Notes: generated by a model not told the origin, from the letters alone. Positions 1-7,126 are shown, counted from the stretch's first letter. The stretch is 31,354 nt of DNA from Magnetaquiglobus sp039908105 (GCA_039908105.1 JAMOBI010000084.1:1-31354); one strand, 5' to 3'. Program-made: numbers and translations.

Positions 1-118
1 CGTATTGAATTGTCAAAGATCGAATCCCGTTGTCAGGGCCATGCCCTCCAGGGAACCCCGAATATAGGGAAATCCTGCCTGCCAGTCAATAGGAAAATTC
101 ACATCGATTGCATTTTTT

Positions 119-847
119 TCAACCGAGCCTGGCCAACCCCGGGAACCATTGCAGGATCAAGCTCGATATCCGATTGAAATCACCGAAGAAAATCATGAGC
201 CCTACCAGCACCAGCAGTCCCCCGGAGACCATCTCGATGGTGTGCAAATAGACCCGTACCCGCTCAAACACCCCGAAGAAGATGTTGATCGCAATCCCGG
301 TGATCAGAAACGGCACCCCCAATCCAGCCGAATAGACCGCCAGCAGCAGCACCCCCTGGCCGATATTCTCCTGTCCTCCGGCCACAGCCAGGATGCCCGC
401 CAGGATCGGTCCCACGCAGGGGGTCCAGCCGAAGGCGAAGGCCAACCCGATCAGAAACGCGCCCAGGGGGCCGGCGGGTTTGTTCTCCAGGTTGAAGCGG
501 GCCTCCAGGTTCAGAAACGAGATGCGGAACACCCCCATATAGTGCAGCCCGAACAGCACGATCAGCGCGCCGCCCACTTTGTTCAAGAGTTGCATGTGAT
601 TCAACAACAGCTGGCCCAGATAGGTTGCCGAGGCGCCCAGGCCGATGAAGACCAGGGAGAAACCCAGCACGAACCACAAGCTGTGCCAGCCGGCCCGCCA
701 GGCCGATTGGGCATCGTTCCCCTGGCGCAGTTGTTCCACCGAGATGCCGCTCATGAAGCTGATGTAGGCGGGTGCCAGCGGCAGGACGCACGGGGAGAGA
801 AATGAGAGCAGGCCGGCCAGAAAGGCTGCGGCGTAGGTGACTTCCAT
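119..847 (-). CDS. ccdA: CcdA-family thiol-disulfide transmembrane transporter
   Basis: A 242-residue polytopic protein of the CcdA/DsbD-beta family, which moves reducing equivalents from cytoplasmic thioredoxin across the inner membrane to periplasmic thioredoxin-like proteins, usually for cytochrome c maturation. About six hydrophobic segments are visible. The first begins almost at the N-terminus and carries the family motif LSPCVLPLAP with Cys20; the fourth carries GWTPCVGP with Cys144. These are the two redox-active cysteines. Length is typical for stand-alone CcdA. The ATG at 847 is preceded by only a weak ribosome-binding site. The gene lies on the same strand as, and about 300 bp downstream of, a TlpA-like thioredoxin, a plausible electron acceptor. 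Family assignment is firm; the cytochrome c link is inferred. Confidence 0.93.
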   Translation of the reverse strand: MEVTYAAAFLAGLLSFLSPCVLPLAPAYISFMSGISVEQLRQGNDAQSAWRAGWHSLWFVLGFSLVFIGLGASATYLGQLLLNHMQLLNKVGGALIVLFGLHYMGVFRISFLNLEARFNLENKPAGPLGAFLIGLAFAFGWTPCVGPILAGILAVAGGQENIGQGVLLLAVYSAGLGVPFLITGIAINIFFGVFERVRVYLHTIEMVSGGLLVLVGLMIFFGDFNRISSLILQWFPGLARLG

Positions 848-952
848 GGGGTGGCGTTTCCGTCAAGGCGTCGTTAAAAATTGTTTTATTTTAAACCATT
901 AGACCGCAACCAGCACGAGATGTGCAGTTTTCTGCAAGGCCGCATGCAAGAT

Positions 953-989
953 GCGAGCATCGTTTCCAAAAAACGGAAACGATGCTCGC
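953..989. repeat. Perfect 15-bp hairpin
   Basis: Arms 953-967 and 975-989 are exact reverse complements (starting GCGAGCATCG) with a 7-nt A-rich loop. It lies in the roughly 300-bp gap between cutA and ccdA and has no T-run, so it is not a standard terminator. It could stabilise or process a cutA-ccdA transcript, or belong to the adjacent repeat element. Confidence 0.8.
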
Positions 990-1002
990 GAAGGCGGCGC
1001 GC

Positions 1003-1037
1003 GGCGCATTTTTCGCAAAAGGCGCGAAAAATGCGCC
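1003..1037. repeat. Perfect 14-bp hairpin
   Basis: Arms 1003-1016 (GGCGCATTTTTCGC) and 1024-1037 are exact reverse complements with a 7-nt loop. It directly abuts the dispersed repeat that begins near 1021. Only the second half of the hairpin is recognisable in the other copy of that repeat at 7331-7445. Confidence 0.8.
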
Positions 1038-1140
1038 TTTTGAAGAGCGCGCTAAAGTCAAAGTCAAAAGCAAAACCCTGGGAGAGGAATCTCCCAGACC
1101 CTCTCTTTTTTTTCACTAATAAAAACTACACATTCCAAGC
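1021..1140. repeat. Dispersed hairpin repeat, copy 1
   Basis: This stretch recurs at 7331-7445. The two are close to identical over the last 65 bp (from ACCCTGGGAGA to CATTCCAAGC), where I see a single difference in the hairpin loop, and more divergent over the first 55 bp. The conserved core is a stem-loop plus T-run (annotated separately). The copy sits just downstream of cutA (minus strand). Apparent short open frames through it on either strand have no protein-like character beyond the repeat itself. Confidence 0.85.
1078..1113 (+). terminator. Terminator-like stem-loop in the repeat (copy 1)
   Basis: Stem CTGGGAGA (1078-1085), loop GGAA, stem TCTCCCAG (1090-1097), then eight pyrimidine-rich bases and a run of eight T (1106-1113). 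Read on the minus strand the stem is followed by a T-rich stretch, so it could end cutA transcription too. The 8-nt spacing between stem and T-run is longer than in a classical rho-independent terminator. Confidence 0.5.
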
Positions 1141-1150
1141 CAGGGGCGGT

Positions 1151-1459
1151 TTAACCCTTCAACCAGGCCAGATAGGCCGGCAACCCCTCGACCACCGGCA
1201 CCGCAATCACCTCCGGCACCTCATACGGATGCAACACTGTCAACCGGGTCTGCAACGGCACATAACGTACCGTGTCGGTCTTGATCACCAACGTCCACTC
1301 CGGCTCCTTGTGCACCGCTCCCTGCCACCGGTAGAACGATCGCCCGGCAGGGAGAATGTGTACACAAGCGGCCAACCCCTCGTTCACCAACGCCTCGGCC
1401 AACGCCTCGGCCATAGCCTCGTCCGGCGCGGTCGTCAACACCACCAATGCATCGGTCAC
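1151..1459 (-). CDS. cutA: CutA divalent-cation tolerance protein
   Basis: A 102-residue protein of the CutA1 family, small trimeric cytoplasmic proteins with a PII-like fold historically linked to copper tolerance. Family landmarks are visible: ACVHILPAGRSFYRWQG (residues 30-47), the WTLVIKT strand, and HPYEVPEVIAVPV near the C-terminus. The start is GTG at 1459: it overlaps the upstream TlpA-like stop as GTGA, giving the usual CutA length. An in-frame start further upstream would add about 100 low-complexity residues read antisense-like through the neighbouring gene, which I reject. The 4-nt overlap implies translational coupling with the thioredoxin-like gene. The family call is secure; the precise metal role is not. 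Confidence 0.92.
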   Translation of the reverse strand: MTDALVVLTTAPDEAMAEALAEALVNEGLAACVHILPAGRSFYRWQGAVHKEPEWTLVIKTDTVRYVPLQTRLTVLHPYEVPEVIAVPVVEGLPAYLAWLKG

Positions 1460-1950
1460 AGCAGCGGCTCCACCATCTTCTTCATGTCGTTGAAATTCAA
1501 CCCACCGACATGCGACTTGACCACCTTGCCCTCCCGATTCAACACCTTGGTGACCGGCAACGCGAACACCCCACCCAACGCCCTGGCCAATCCCTGAATC
1601 ACCCGTGTCTCGCCATAGGCCACCGGATAATTGATCCCCTGCTCCTCCATGAATCGTACCAGCTTCTCCCGATCCGGCTTCTCCATGTAATCGATGCCCA
1701 CGACCACCAAACCGCGCTCCGCATAGGTCGTCTGCAATTTGATCAACTCCGGGATCTCCTCCAGACAGGGTGGACACCAGGTGGCCCAGAAATTGACCAG
1801 TACCACCTTGCCCTGCAACTCCGGCAAACGCAGCGTCTTGCCGTCAGTGGTCGTCAATGGTGTATTCATCCCCCCCTCATCCGCCGCGTTGACCGGCAGG
1901 ATGAACAACCAGAGCATGGGCAACAAAATGAAAATCAGGCGTCGTGTCAT
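1456..1950 (-). CDS. TlpA-like periplasmic thiol-disulfide reductase
   Basis: A 164-residue thioredoxin-fold protein of the TlpA/ResA group. Residues 1-22 form a signal peptide or anchor (hydrophobic core ILLPMLWLFILPV, then an Ala-rich cleavage region), so it acts in the periplasm. The active site is WATWCPPC with Cys59 and Cys62, the exact TlpA/ResA signature, in a strand-turn VVLVNFWATW context; the cis-proline region is FALPVTKVL. These proteins reduce disulfides, often in apocytochrome c, and receive electrons from CcdA, which is encoded just downstream on the same strand. The stop overlaps the cutA GTG. A specific cytochrome c role is inferred from context only. Confidence 0.92.
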   Translation of the reverse strand: MTRRLIFILLPMLWLFILPVNAADEGGMNTPLTTTDGKTLRLPELQGKVVLVNFWATWCPPCLEEIPELIKLQTTYAERGLVVVGIDYMEKPDREKLVRFMEEQGINYPVAYGETRVIQGLARALGGVFALPVTKVLNREGKVVKSHVGGLNFNDMKKMVEPLL

Positions 1951-2118
1951 GCCAAAGCACCCAAAGCTTGAATTTGGCCACTGCGATCAATCGCAGCAAC
2001 TGGCGACTTTCATTTGCGAAAGCATATTCGCCCCCTCCGTGACCGCTCACGCAACGCAGGGAACACAAATGAGGCGCGCGAAAGCATTCCCCCGCCGAAG
2101 TCACTGCCACAGACCACC

Positions 2119-2141
2119 CCGGGGACGAAAATCGTCCCCGG
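2119..2141 (-). terminator. Strong 10-bp hairpin after the antiporter gene
   Basis: CCGGGGACGA (2119-2128), loop AAA, TCGTCCCCGG (2132-2141): a perfect GC-rich stem 13 bp past the antiporter stop. There is no T-run on the minus strand after it, so it may be a 3'-end protecting hairpin or an imperfect terminator. The remaining 2000-2100 gap bases show nothing else I can name. Confidence 0.4.
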
Positions 2142-2154
2142 ATACACAGGGCAC

Positions 2155-3405
2155 TTACGATGACTTGCCTTCCTCCACCAACAAACCGAGCCTTCTGGCC
2201 ACCCAGGATGTGGTCGTGGCCTGAATCAAAATGGTCATCAGAATCGCAATGAAGGTGATCGATGCAATGATCGGTGCTCCCGGCGCCTTCATCCCCACCA
2301 ACATGCCGGCCAACGCACCCGGAATCACCCCGGTCTCACGCGTCCAACACATGAAAAGCATTTCGTTCATGCTCCAGTTGGCGCGCTTGTCGAGCTTGGC
2401 ACAGGCGAACACCGTCGCCGGACGGGCCACCAGCATGAAGATGGTCACCACGATCACACCACCCACCAGGTAGGTGTTCATCAAGCCGAAATCGACCTGG
2501 GCGCCAAGCAGGATGAAGATGAACATGCGCCAGATCATCGCCGTGGTCAGGACATACTGCTCCATTCTCTCGCCTTCGACATGATCCATCTTCAAGCCGA
2601 AGATATCCATGTTGCCGAGCATGATCCCAAGCACGAACACCGCCATGAAGCCGCTGGAGTGCAAGGCATCGGCCAGCATGTAGGAACCGATCACCGCCAG
2701 CAGGCTGACCACTGGAGAGTATGAGGCCAGGAATCCGATCCGACGGTGCGCAATCAGGAAGACCGTCACGAAGCCCACCACGATACCGGTGAGGATGCCG
2801 AGAAAGGACTCTTTGACCAGCACGTACAGGGTATGTCCGAGATCGAACGATCCGGTTCCCATGGCAATGCCAAGTATGGTGAAGGTGATGATGGCCCCCA
2901 TGGCATCGTTGAAAGCCGACTCGCTCATCACGGTCTGGGCCACGCGATCCTTGATGGTCACGGTGCGGAAGACCGGAATCAACGTGGCCGGATCGGTCGA
3001 GGCGATGGTCGCGCCAAGCAACAGCGCCACGATGAACGGCACGCCGAGAATGAAATGGGCGGCCACGGCGGTGATCCCGGTGGTGATCAGCACGCCGATC
3101 GTCGAGATCACCGTGATGGTGATCCACACCTCCTTCAACACCTTCAGGCGCAGCGAGGCCCCGCCATCAAAGAGAATGTAACAGGAGCCGAAAATCAAAA
3201 TTCCCTGATTCAAGGCCGAATCCATCGGGATATCGACCAGATTGAGCACGCTCGGTCCCAGCCCCATGCCCACCAGCAAATAGACCGCCACGTCCGGTAT
3301 TTTCAGCTTGTTGGCCAATATGCCACAAAAAATCCCAACTGCCCACACATAGCCGAACACCAGCAAGGCGTGCTTGGCCGTCTCCACCGCAACAGATGGT
3401 TCCAT
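2155..3405 (-). CDS. CPA1-type cation:proton antiporter (NhaP-like)
   Basis: A 416-residue inner-membrane protein, almost wholly hydrophobic with roughly 12 transmembrane segments. The antiporter core is clear: ASTDPATLIPVF (around residues 135-147) and SESAFNDAMG (161-170). The N166-D167 pair corresponds to the ND ion-binding motif of electroneutral CPA1 exchangers, as opposed to the DD of electrogenic NhaA/CPA2. A further conserved region is WTRETGVIPGALAGML near the C-terminus. It ends after the transport domain with no TrkA-C/RCK regulatory tail. The ATG at 3405 has a good AAGGA site about 7 nt upstream. It lies only 20 bp after ubiD on the same strand, so co-transcription is likely. Ion selectivity (Na+ or K+) cannot be read from sequence. 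Confidence 0.9.
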   Translation of the reverse strand: MEPSVAVETAKHALLVFGYVWAVGIFCGILANKLKIPDVAVYLLVGMGLGPSVLNLVDIPMDSALNQGILIFGSCYILFDGGASLRLKVLKEVWITITVISTIGVLITTGITAVAAHFILGVPFIVALLLGATIASTDPATLIPVFRTVTIKDRVAQTVMSESAFNDAMGAIITFTILGIAMGTGSFDLGHTLYVLVKESFLGILTGIVVGFVTVFLIAHRRIGFLASYSPVVSLLAVIGSYMLADALHSSGFMAVFVLGIMLGNMDIFGLKMDHVEGERMEQYVLTTAMIWRMFIFILLGAQVDFGLMNTYLVGGVIVVTIFMLVARPATVFACAKLDKRANWSMNEMLFMCWTRETGVIPGALAGMLVGMKAPGAPIIASITFIAILMTILIQATTTSWVARRLGLLVEEGKSS

Positions 3406-3425
3406 GATGTTTCCTTCTCGTTATT

Positions 3426-5285
3426 TTAAGTGTCCGAAAAACCCAACCGGTGCCACTTTTCGGCCACCCTGGCCTCGATTTCGGGATCCATCACCAAAGG
3501 CACCCCCCACTCCCGTCCGGTCTCCTCCCGGCTTCGCATGGTGGCATCCACGGCCCAGCGCCCCGTGTTCGCCTCCACCCGCACATCCCTGCCCGGATCG
3601 GTCCGCGTGGCCAATGACCACGCCAGATCCGCCATCGAATCCGCACGGGTATCCCAATCCACGATCCACAACGCATCCGCTCCTGTACCAGGAGGGAGAT
3701 GCCCCCAGACGGCATCGATCACCCGTGCACCAAAACCCGGACGCCCGCGCGTATCCACCCGTATCACGGCCATCCGACCGTGCGGCATGGCAAATCCATC
3801 CAGGACGCCTGATTCGCGCACGCGCAAAGCGTCCAACCAGCCCGGCATCCCCGGACCGGTCACCTCCGGCATCGGGTTGGCGGCCTTCTTTTCTGCTGGC
3901 CATTTGGTTGTGGCATCGATCCCCATCTTGCCACCCAGCCCGGAGATCGGCGAGGAAAAATCCAGATAGTCGATCGGCGTGTTGCGCAGGATGTGCAGAT
4001 CGCGCGCGCCATGCACCCGGGTTTCCACCTCTGCCAGCACCGCGCCCCAGTCGTCGATTGCCACCCCCGGATCCACGACCACCACATATTTCACATAGAG
4101 AAATTGTCGCAAAAATCCCCACAACCCGGCCATGACGCGAAAGGCGTGTCCCGGATAGCCCTTCTCCAAGGCAATCACCGCCACCCGGTAGGAACAGGCC
4201 TCCATGGAGAGGTGAAAGCCGCGAATCTCCGGAAACTGTTTTTTCAACAGCGGGGTGAACACCCGATTCAAGGCGAGCGCCAGAATCGCCGGCTCATCCG
4301 GCGGTCGACCGGTGAAGGTGGAGAGATAGAGCGCGTCGCGCCGCAGGCTCATGCGCTTGACCGTCAGGATCGGAAAGCGGTCCACCTCGTTGTAGTAGCC
4401 GGTATGATCCCCGAACGGTCCCTCCTCGGCCAGCTGGTTCGGATCCACCAGCCCTTCGAGGACGATCTCCGCGTGCGCCGGCACCGGCGGGTAGAGTCCC
4501 ACCGCCGGGGCCACCTCCACGCGGCTCTCGCGCAGCAGTCCGGCAAAAGCGTATTCGGAAAGGCTCTCCGGCACCGGCGTGACCGCAGCCAGCAGGGTTC
4601 CGGGATCGCACCCCAGCACCACGGAAACCGGCATCGGACGCCCACCCCAGGCACGCAGATGCTGCGCACCGCCGCGATGAGACAGCCAGCGCATGATCAC
4701 CCGCTTGCGATCCAACAACTGCATGCGGTAGATCCCGAGGTTCAGCGGTCCGCCATCCGGTCCGCTGGTCACCACCATCCCCCAGGTAATCAAGGGGGCG
4801 GCATCCTTTGGCCAGCAGGTCTGGATCGGCAGTTTTCCCAGATCGACCGCCTCCCCTTCGCGGACGATCTCCCGGCAGGGCGGTCGCTGGATCGTCTTGA
4901 CCGGCATATAGCGCACCCGCGCCAGACGCACGGCCAGATCACGCGCATCGTTCAAGCCGCGTGGCGGCTCGGGATTGCGCAGGGAGGAGAGCAGTTCACC
5001 CAGACTCTCCAGTTCCGCGACCCGTCGACCCATGGCCAGCCCCACCCGCTCCTCAGTGCCAAAAAGATTGGCCAGCACCGGCATCTCGAATCCCTTGGGA
5101 CGGGTGAACAGCACCGCCGGGCCCCCCGTTTGCAGCAGCCGTTGGCAGATCGCCGTGATCTCCAGGTGGGGATCGACCGGATCTTTCACGGTGACCAGCA
5201 GGCCGCGCGCGGACAAAAGAGCCATGAACTCCCGCAGATCGCGGAAGGCTCGAGGCATGATCGAAGGTGAGGGAGCTGTTTTCAT
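3426..5285 (-). CDS. ubiD: UbiD-family prenylated-FMN decarboxylase with duplicated C-terminal segment
   Basis: A 619-residue protein matching UbiD (3-octaprenyl-4-hydroxybenzoate decarboxylase, ubiquinone synthesis) along most of its length. Visible family blocks include LRNPEPPRG, TCWPKDAAPLITWGM, NLGIYRMQLLDRKRVIMRW, LSHRGGAQH, VTPVPESLSEYAFAGLLR, GPFGDHTGYYNEVD, TGRPPDEPAILALALN (with the catalytic-region Glu331) and NTPIDYLDFSSPISGLGGKMGID. E. coli UbiD is 497 residues; the extra length lies after DATTKWPAEKK. There residues about 504-571 resemble residues 367-435, and the normal tail REWGVPLVMDPE resumes at 591. I start at ATG 5285; an upstream in-frame start (5336) adds 17 unsupported residues, and ATG 5258 is also possible. 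Family call is secure; substrate could be a related aromatic acid. No ubiX is in view. Confidence 0.93.
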   Translation of the reverse strand: MKTAPSPSIMPRAFRDLREFMALLSARGLLVTVKDPVDPHLEITAICQRLLQTGGPAVLFTRPKGFEMPVLANLFGTEERVGLAMGRRVAELESLGELLSSLRNPEPPRGLNDARDLAVRLARVRYMPVKTIQRPPCREIVREGEAVDLGKLPIQTCWPKDAAPLITWGMVVTSGPDGGPLNLGIYRMQLLDRKRVIMRWLSHRGGAQHLRAWGGRPMPVSVVLGCDPGTLLAAVTPVPESLSEYAFAGLLRESRVEVAPAVGLYPPVPAHAEIVLEGLVDPNQLAEEGPFGDHTGYYNEVDRFPILTVKRMSLRRDALYLSTFTGRPPDEPAILALALNRVFTPLLKKQFPEIRGFHLSMEACSYRVAVIALEKGYPGHAFRVMAGLWGFLRQFLYVKYVVVVDPGVAIDDWGAVLAEVETRVHGARDLHILRNTPIDYLDFSSPISGLGGKMGIDATTKWPAEKKAANPMPEVTGPGMPGWLDALRVRESGVLDGFAMPHGRMAVIRVDTRGRPGFGARVIDAVWGHLPPGTGADALWIVDWDTRADSMADLAWSLATRTDPGRDVRVEANTGRWAVDATMRSREETGREWGVPLVMDPEIEARVAEKWHRLGFSDT

Positions 5286-5342
5286 GGCGGGGATTCTACA
5301 TGGAATGATCAGGAGAAATAAGGGATCTCGATGCAAGTTGAG

Positions 5343-5744
5343 AAAGTCGCAAAATGCTGCAATGCACCATCACCCCGATCCGAATCAATTGACGCTATAA
5401 GATCAATTAATTGATTTGTCGCCACTTTCTTGCGCGGTAACGGAGAAGCCGCGACTGGCGGCGCCCCCGATGATGAAAGATACTCATGGATAGGTGGCGC
5501 TAGCAAGATCGCTCATAGTAATGAGGCCCCAACCTTGTCCTGTAAAGTCGCAAAATGCTGCAATGCACCATCACCCCGATCCGAATCAATTGACGCTATA
5601 AGATCAATTAATTGATTTGTCGCCACTTTCTTGCGCGGTAACGGAGAAGCCGCGACCGGCGGCGCCCCCGATGATGAAAGATACTCATGGATAGGTGGCG
5701 CTAGCAAGATCGCTCATAGTAATGAGGCCCCAACCTTGTCCTGT
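5343..5744. repeat. 201-bp direct tandem duplication
   Basis: Two head-to-tail copies, 5343-5543 and 5544-5744, both starting AAAGTCGCAAAATGCTGC. Read by eye they differ at one base only (T5456 versus C5657). Each unit contains the AT-rich near-palindrome GATCAATTAATTGATT. The unit length is 67 codons, so open frames run through both copies on both strands, but none has a start, ribosome site or family resemblance that I accept. The block begins 58 bp upstream of the ubiD start. Confidence 0.95.
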
Positions 5745-5979
5745 AACGAGATCCGTTGCTTCGCCTCGTACCCCGGATTAGTGGAATGCCCTCTGTGCCA
5801 ATGATAGGTGAGACACTGACCCCCTAATCAATTAAAGTAGAGGGCGGGGAGGAGATGATCTCATGGGAGTGTTCGAGGTGGGCATGGCACAGTGCAAGAC
5901 AGAGGCTGATTCGAATCGCTCATTCCACCCCATCCCGCCCAGTCCCACCCCATCCCACCCCCGGATTTCTAACACCATC
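5745..5979. other. Intergenic segment before integrase remnant
   Basis: No gene is supported here. It runs from the end of the tandem duplication to the integrase scrap and contains a stretch rich in CCCATCCC-like runs (about 5925-5965). A short frame starts at the ATG at 5863, after a GGAGGAG-like sequence, and runs into the integrase remnant, but its N-terminal 40 residues are low complexity. Confidence 0.5.
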
Positions 5980-6123
5980 TGGCGCGATCCAAAGATGGTG
6001 CAGCGGTATGCTCACTTGGGAGCGCACACTTGGCTGCCGATGCGGCACGACTGTGTCGAAGTTACGACACAAATACGACACAGCCAAAGAAAAAGGCGGT
6101 TCCGCTGTCACGGTAACCGCCTA
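5980..6123 (+). pseudogene. Decayed C-terminal tail of a tyrosine recombinase (integrase)
   Basis: One frame reads DPKMVQRYAHL (about 5990-6023), the block around the catalytic tyrosine of phage/island integrases. After a frameshift another frame reads a typical integrase end, KLRHKYDTAKEKGGSAVTV, closing with a stop near 6122. The core domain upstream, including the Arg/His catalytic boxes, is missing, so this is a non-functional relic. Its position right next to a tRNA 3' fragment in convergent orientation is the normal layout of an integrase beside its attachment site. Confidence 0.7.
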
Positions 6124-6140
6124 ATTCTAAAGAATTTTTT
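6095..6140 (+). terminator. Two consecutive hairpins with T-run after integrase relic
   Basis: GGCGGTT (6095-6101) pairs with AACCGCC (6115-6121), and the inner CCG/CGG extend the stem. It is followed by a small hairpin AATTCT/AGAATT (6123-6136) that runs into a T tract up to 6141. This is a convincing transcription end for the former integrase gene, overlapping its last codons. Confidence 0.6.
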
Positions 6141-6185
6141 TGGTAGCGATGGGCGGACTTGAACCGCCGACACACGGATTATGAA
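6141..6185 (-). other. 3' half of a tRNA with CAU anticodon (island attachment-site footprint)
   Basis: Read on the minus strand: anticodon loop TTCATAA (6185-6179), 3' anticodon stem TCCGT, 5-nt variable loop GTGTC, T arm GGCGG-TTCAAGT-CCGCC (6168-6152), acceptor strand CATCGCT, discriminator A, and encoded CCA (6143-6141). The sequence on the 5' side does not supply the matching ACGGA stem, a D arm or an AGCGATG acceptor strand, so this is not a complete tRNA. Half-tRNA blocks from the anticodon loop to CCA are what tRNA-targeting integrases leave at element borders. The CAU loop fits tRNA-Met (or tRNA-Ile2). Confidence 0.75.
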
Positions 6186-6515
6186 GCAGAGACTCCAGGG
6201 TTTCACAACCTCCTCGAATTCAAACAGTTGTATGTGTTTCAATGAGTTGGCCGTTGTCAGATTTTGCAGATTTTCCACCTTTTAGCCGATTTTGGAGAGG
6301 TTTTCTCACACAGATTCTCACACGGGTTTCGGCCCTCGATAACGATGACAGGTTCTCCTCCCAGGGACTGAGACGATCGCTTCGGCAGGCAACGCATGCT
6401 GGCTTCTCGATCGAAATCGCCATTTTCTGGTTCACTTTCGAGCAGGATGACGGTATGCTTTGCCCAAGGATCATCGTATTGAATCGTGCCATCAACCTTC
6501 GCAAGAGTGCATGAC
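6186..6515. other. 330-bp segment without a supported gene
   Basis: It lies between the tRNA fragment and the toxin-antitoxin pair. A minus-strand frame (6517 to 6257) of 86 codons begins at an ATG facing the antitoxin start, but its C-terminal third is basic and unconvincing. I see no promoter or repeat I would defend. Confidence 0.4.
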
Positions 6516-6755
6516 ATGGACTACATGACCCGCATTGATTGCAACCCGAACCTCTGCGGTGGCACGCCGGTCATCAAGGGCACACGCGTCACCCTGCGCA
6601 CCATCCTGGCCAGCCTGGAGGATGGTTGCACTCCGGAACAAATCATCGACGGGTTTCCATCTCTGGTAATGGATGATGTACGCGCCGTCATCGCCTTCGC
6701 TGCCGCCTCAACCCGCGAGGATCTGCCCAGGCCAGCGATTCCAAAAGTGGCATGA
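6516..6755 (+). CDS. DUF433-family antitoxin
   Basis: A 79-residue protein of the DUF433 family, short winged-helix-like proteins that are typically the antitoxin partner of a DUF5615 PIN-like toxin. Family signatures are clear: RIDCNPNLCGGTPVIKGTRV near the N-terminus, then ILASLEDGCTPEQIIDGFP and the VRAVIAFAA helix. I use ATG 6516; ATG 6525 (giving MTRIDCNP) is an equally possible start, as no strong ribosome site separates them. The stop overlaps the next gene as ATGA (start 6752), so the two are translationally coupled. It probably binds its own promoter and neutralises the toxin; both points are family knowledge. Confidence 0.87.
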   Translation: MDYMTRIDCNPNLCGGTPVIKGTRVTLRTILASLEDGCTPEQIIDGFPSLVMDDVRAVIAFAAASTREDLPRPAIPKVA

Positions 6756-7126
6756 GAATCAAACTCGACGAAAACATCCCCGTCCTGCTGGCACCATTGC
6801 TGGCATCTCTCGGACACGATGTGGACACGGTCCGTGACGAAGGTTTGACGGGCGCGAAGGATCCGGTAGTCTGGGAAGCGGTTTGCCGGGAGGCACGCTT
6901 CTTCATCACTCAGGATCTCGACTTCTCCGACTTGAGGAAGTACGCACCCGGCTCACACCCCGGTATCTTGCTGGTCCGATTCGACAATCCTTCGCTGCCA
7001 AATCTGCTGCAAGGTCTTCGGGAAACCATGGCACAGCACGACGTTGAAGATTGGACAGGTTGTTTTGTGACGGCCTCGGAAAAAAAGGTGCGCATCCTGA
7101 GAGACCACCACAATAAGCACATTTAA
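6752..7126 (+). CDS. DUF5615 PIN-like toxin / putative nuclease
   Basis: A 124-residue protein matching the DUF5615 (Mut7-C/PIN-like) family. It has the N-terminal KLDENIP with acidic D6 and E7, then LASLGHDVDTVRDEGL, the FITQDLDFSDL block with D55 and D57, and PGILLVRF. The acidic residues are those expected to coordinate metal in PIN-like ribonucleases. It is the second gene of a two-gene module and overlaps the DUF433 gene by 4 nt. Such pairs are widespread toxin-antitoxin modules on islands, which suits its position some 330 bp beyond an integrase/tRNA border. The RNA target is unknown. Confidence 0.87.
   Translation: MRIKLDENIPVLLAPLLASLGHDVDTVRDEGLTGAKDPVVWEAVCREARFFITQDLDFSDLRKYAPGSHPGILLVRFDNPSLPNLLQGLRETMAQHDVEDWTGCFVTASEKKVRILRDHHNKHI

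Noticed and set aside
149..805. Long plus-strand open frame opposite ccdA
   Set aside because: Gln/His/Arg-rich antisense shadow with no family character; ccdA on the other strand is secure.
1460..1777. N-terminal extension of CutA by about 106 codons
   Set aside because: The extra residues are Gly/Asp-rich and read through the TlpA-like gene in another frame; the GTGA overlap start gives the normal length.
3993..5270. 425-codon plus-strand open frame opposite ubiD
   Set aside because: Antisense of the conserved UbiD coding sequence; composition (His/Arg/Gln-rich) is that of a GC-skew shadow.
5309..5707. Two nearly identical 64-65 residue minus-strand frames in the tandem repeat
   Set aside because: They arise because the repeat unit is 67 codons long; no ribosome site or family resemblance.
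5343..5744. CRISPR array
   Set aside because: Only two direct, contiguous 201-bp copies with no spacers; no cas genes in the window.
6141..6220. Complete tRNA gene
   Set aside because: No D arm, 5' acceptor strand or matching anticodon stem on the 5' side; only the 3' half is present.
6257..6517. 86-codon minus-strand frame divergent to the DUF433 gene
   Set aside because: The first half looks peptide-like, but the C-terminus is random and no family is recognised; kept only as a note.
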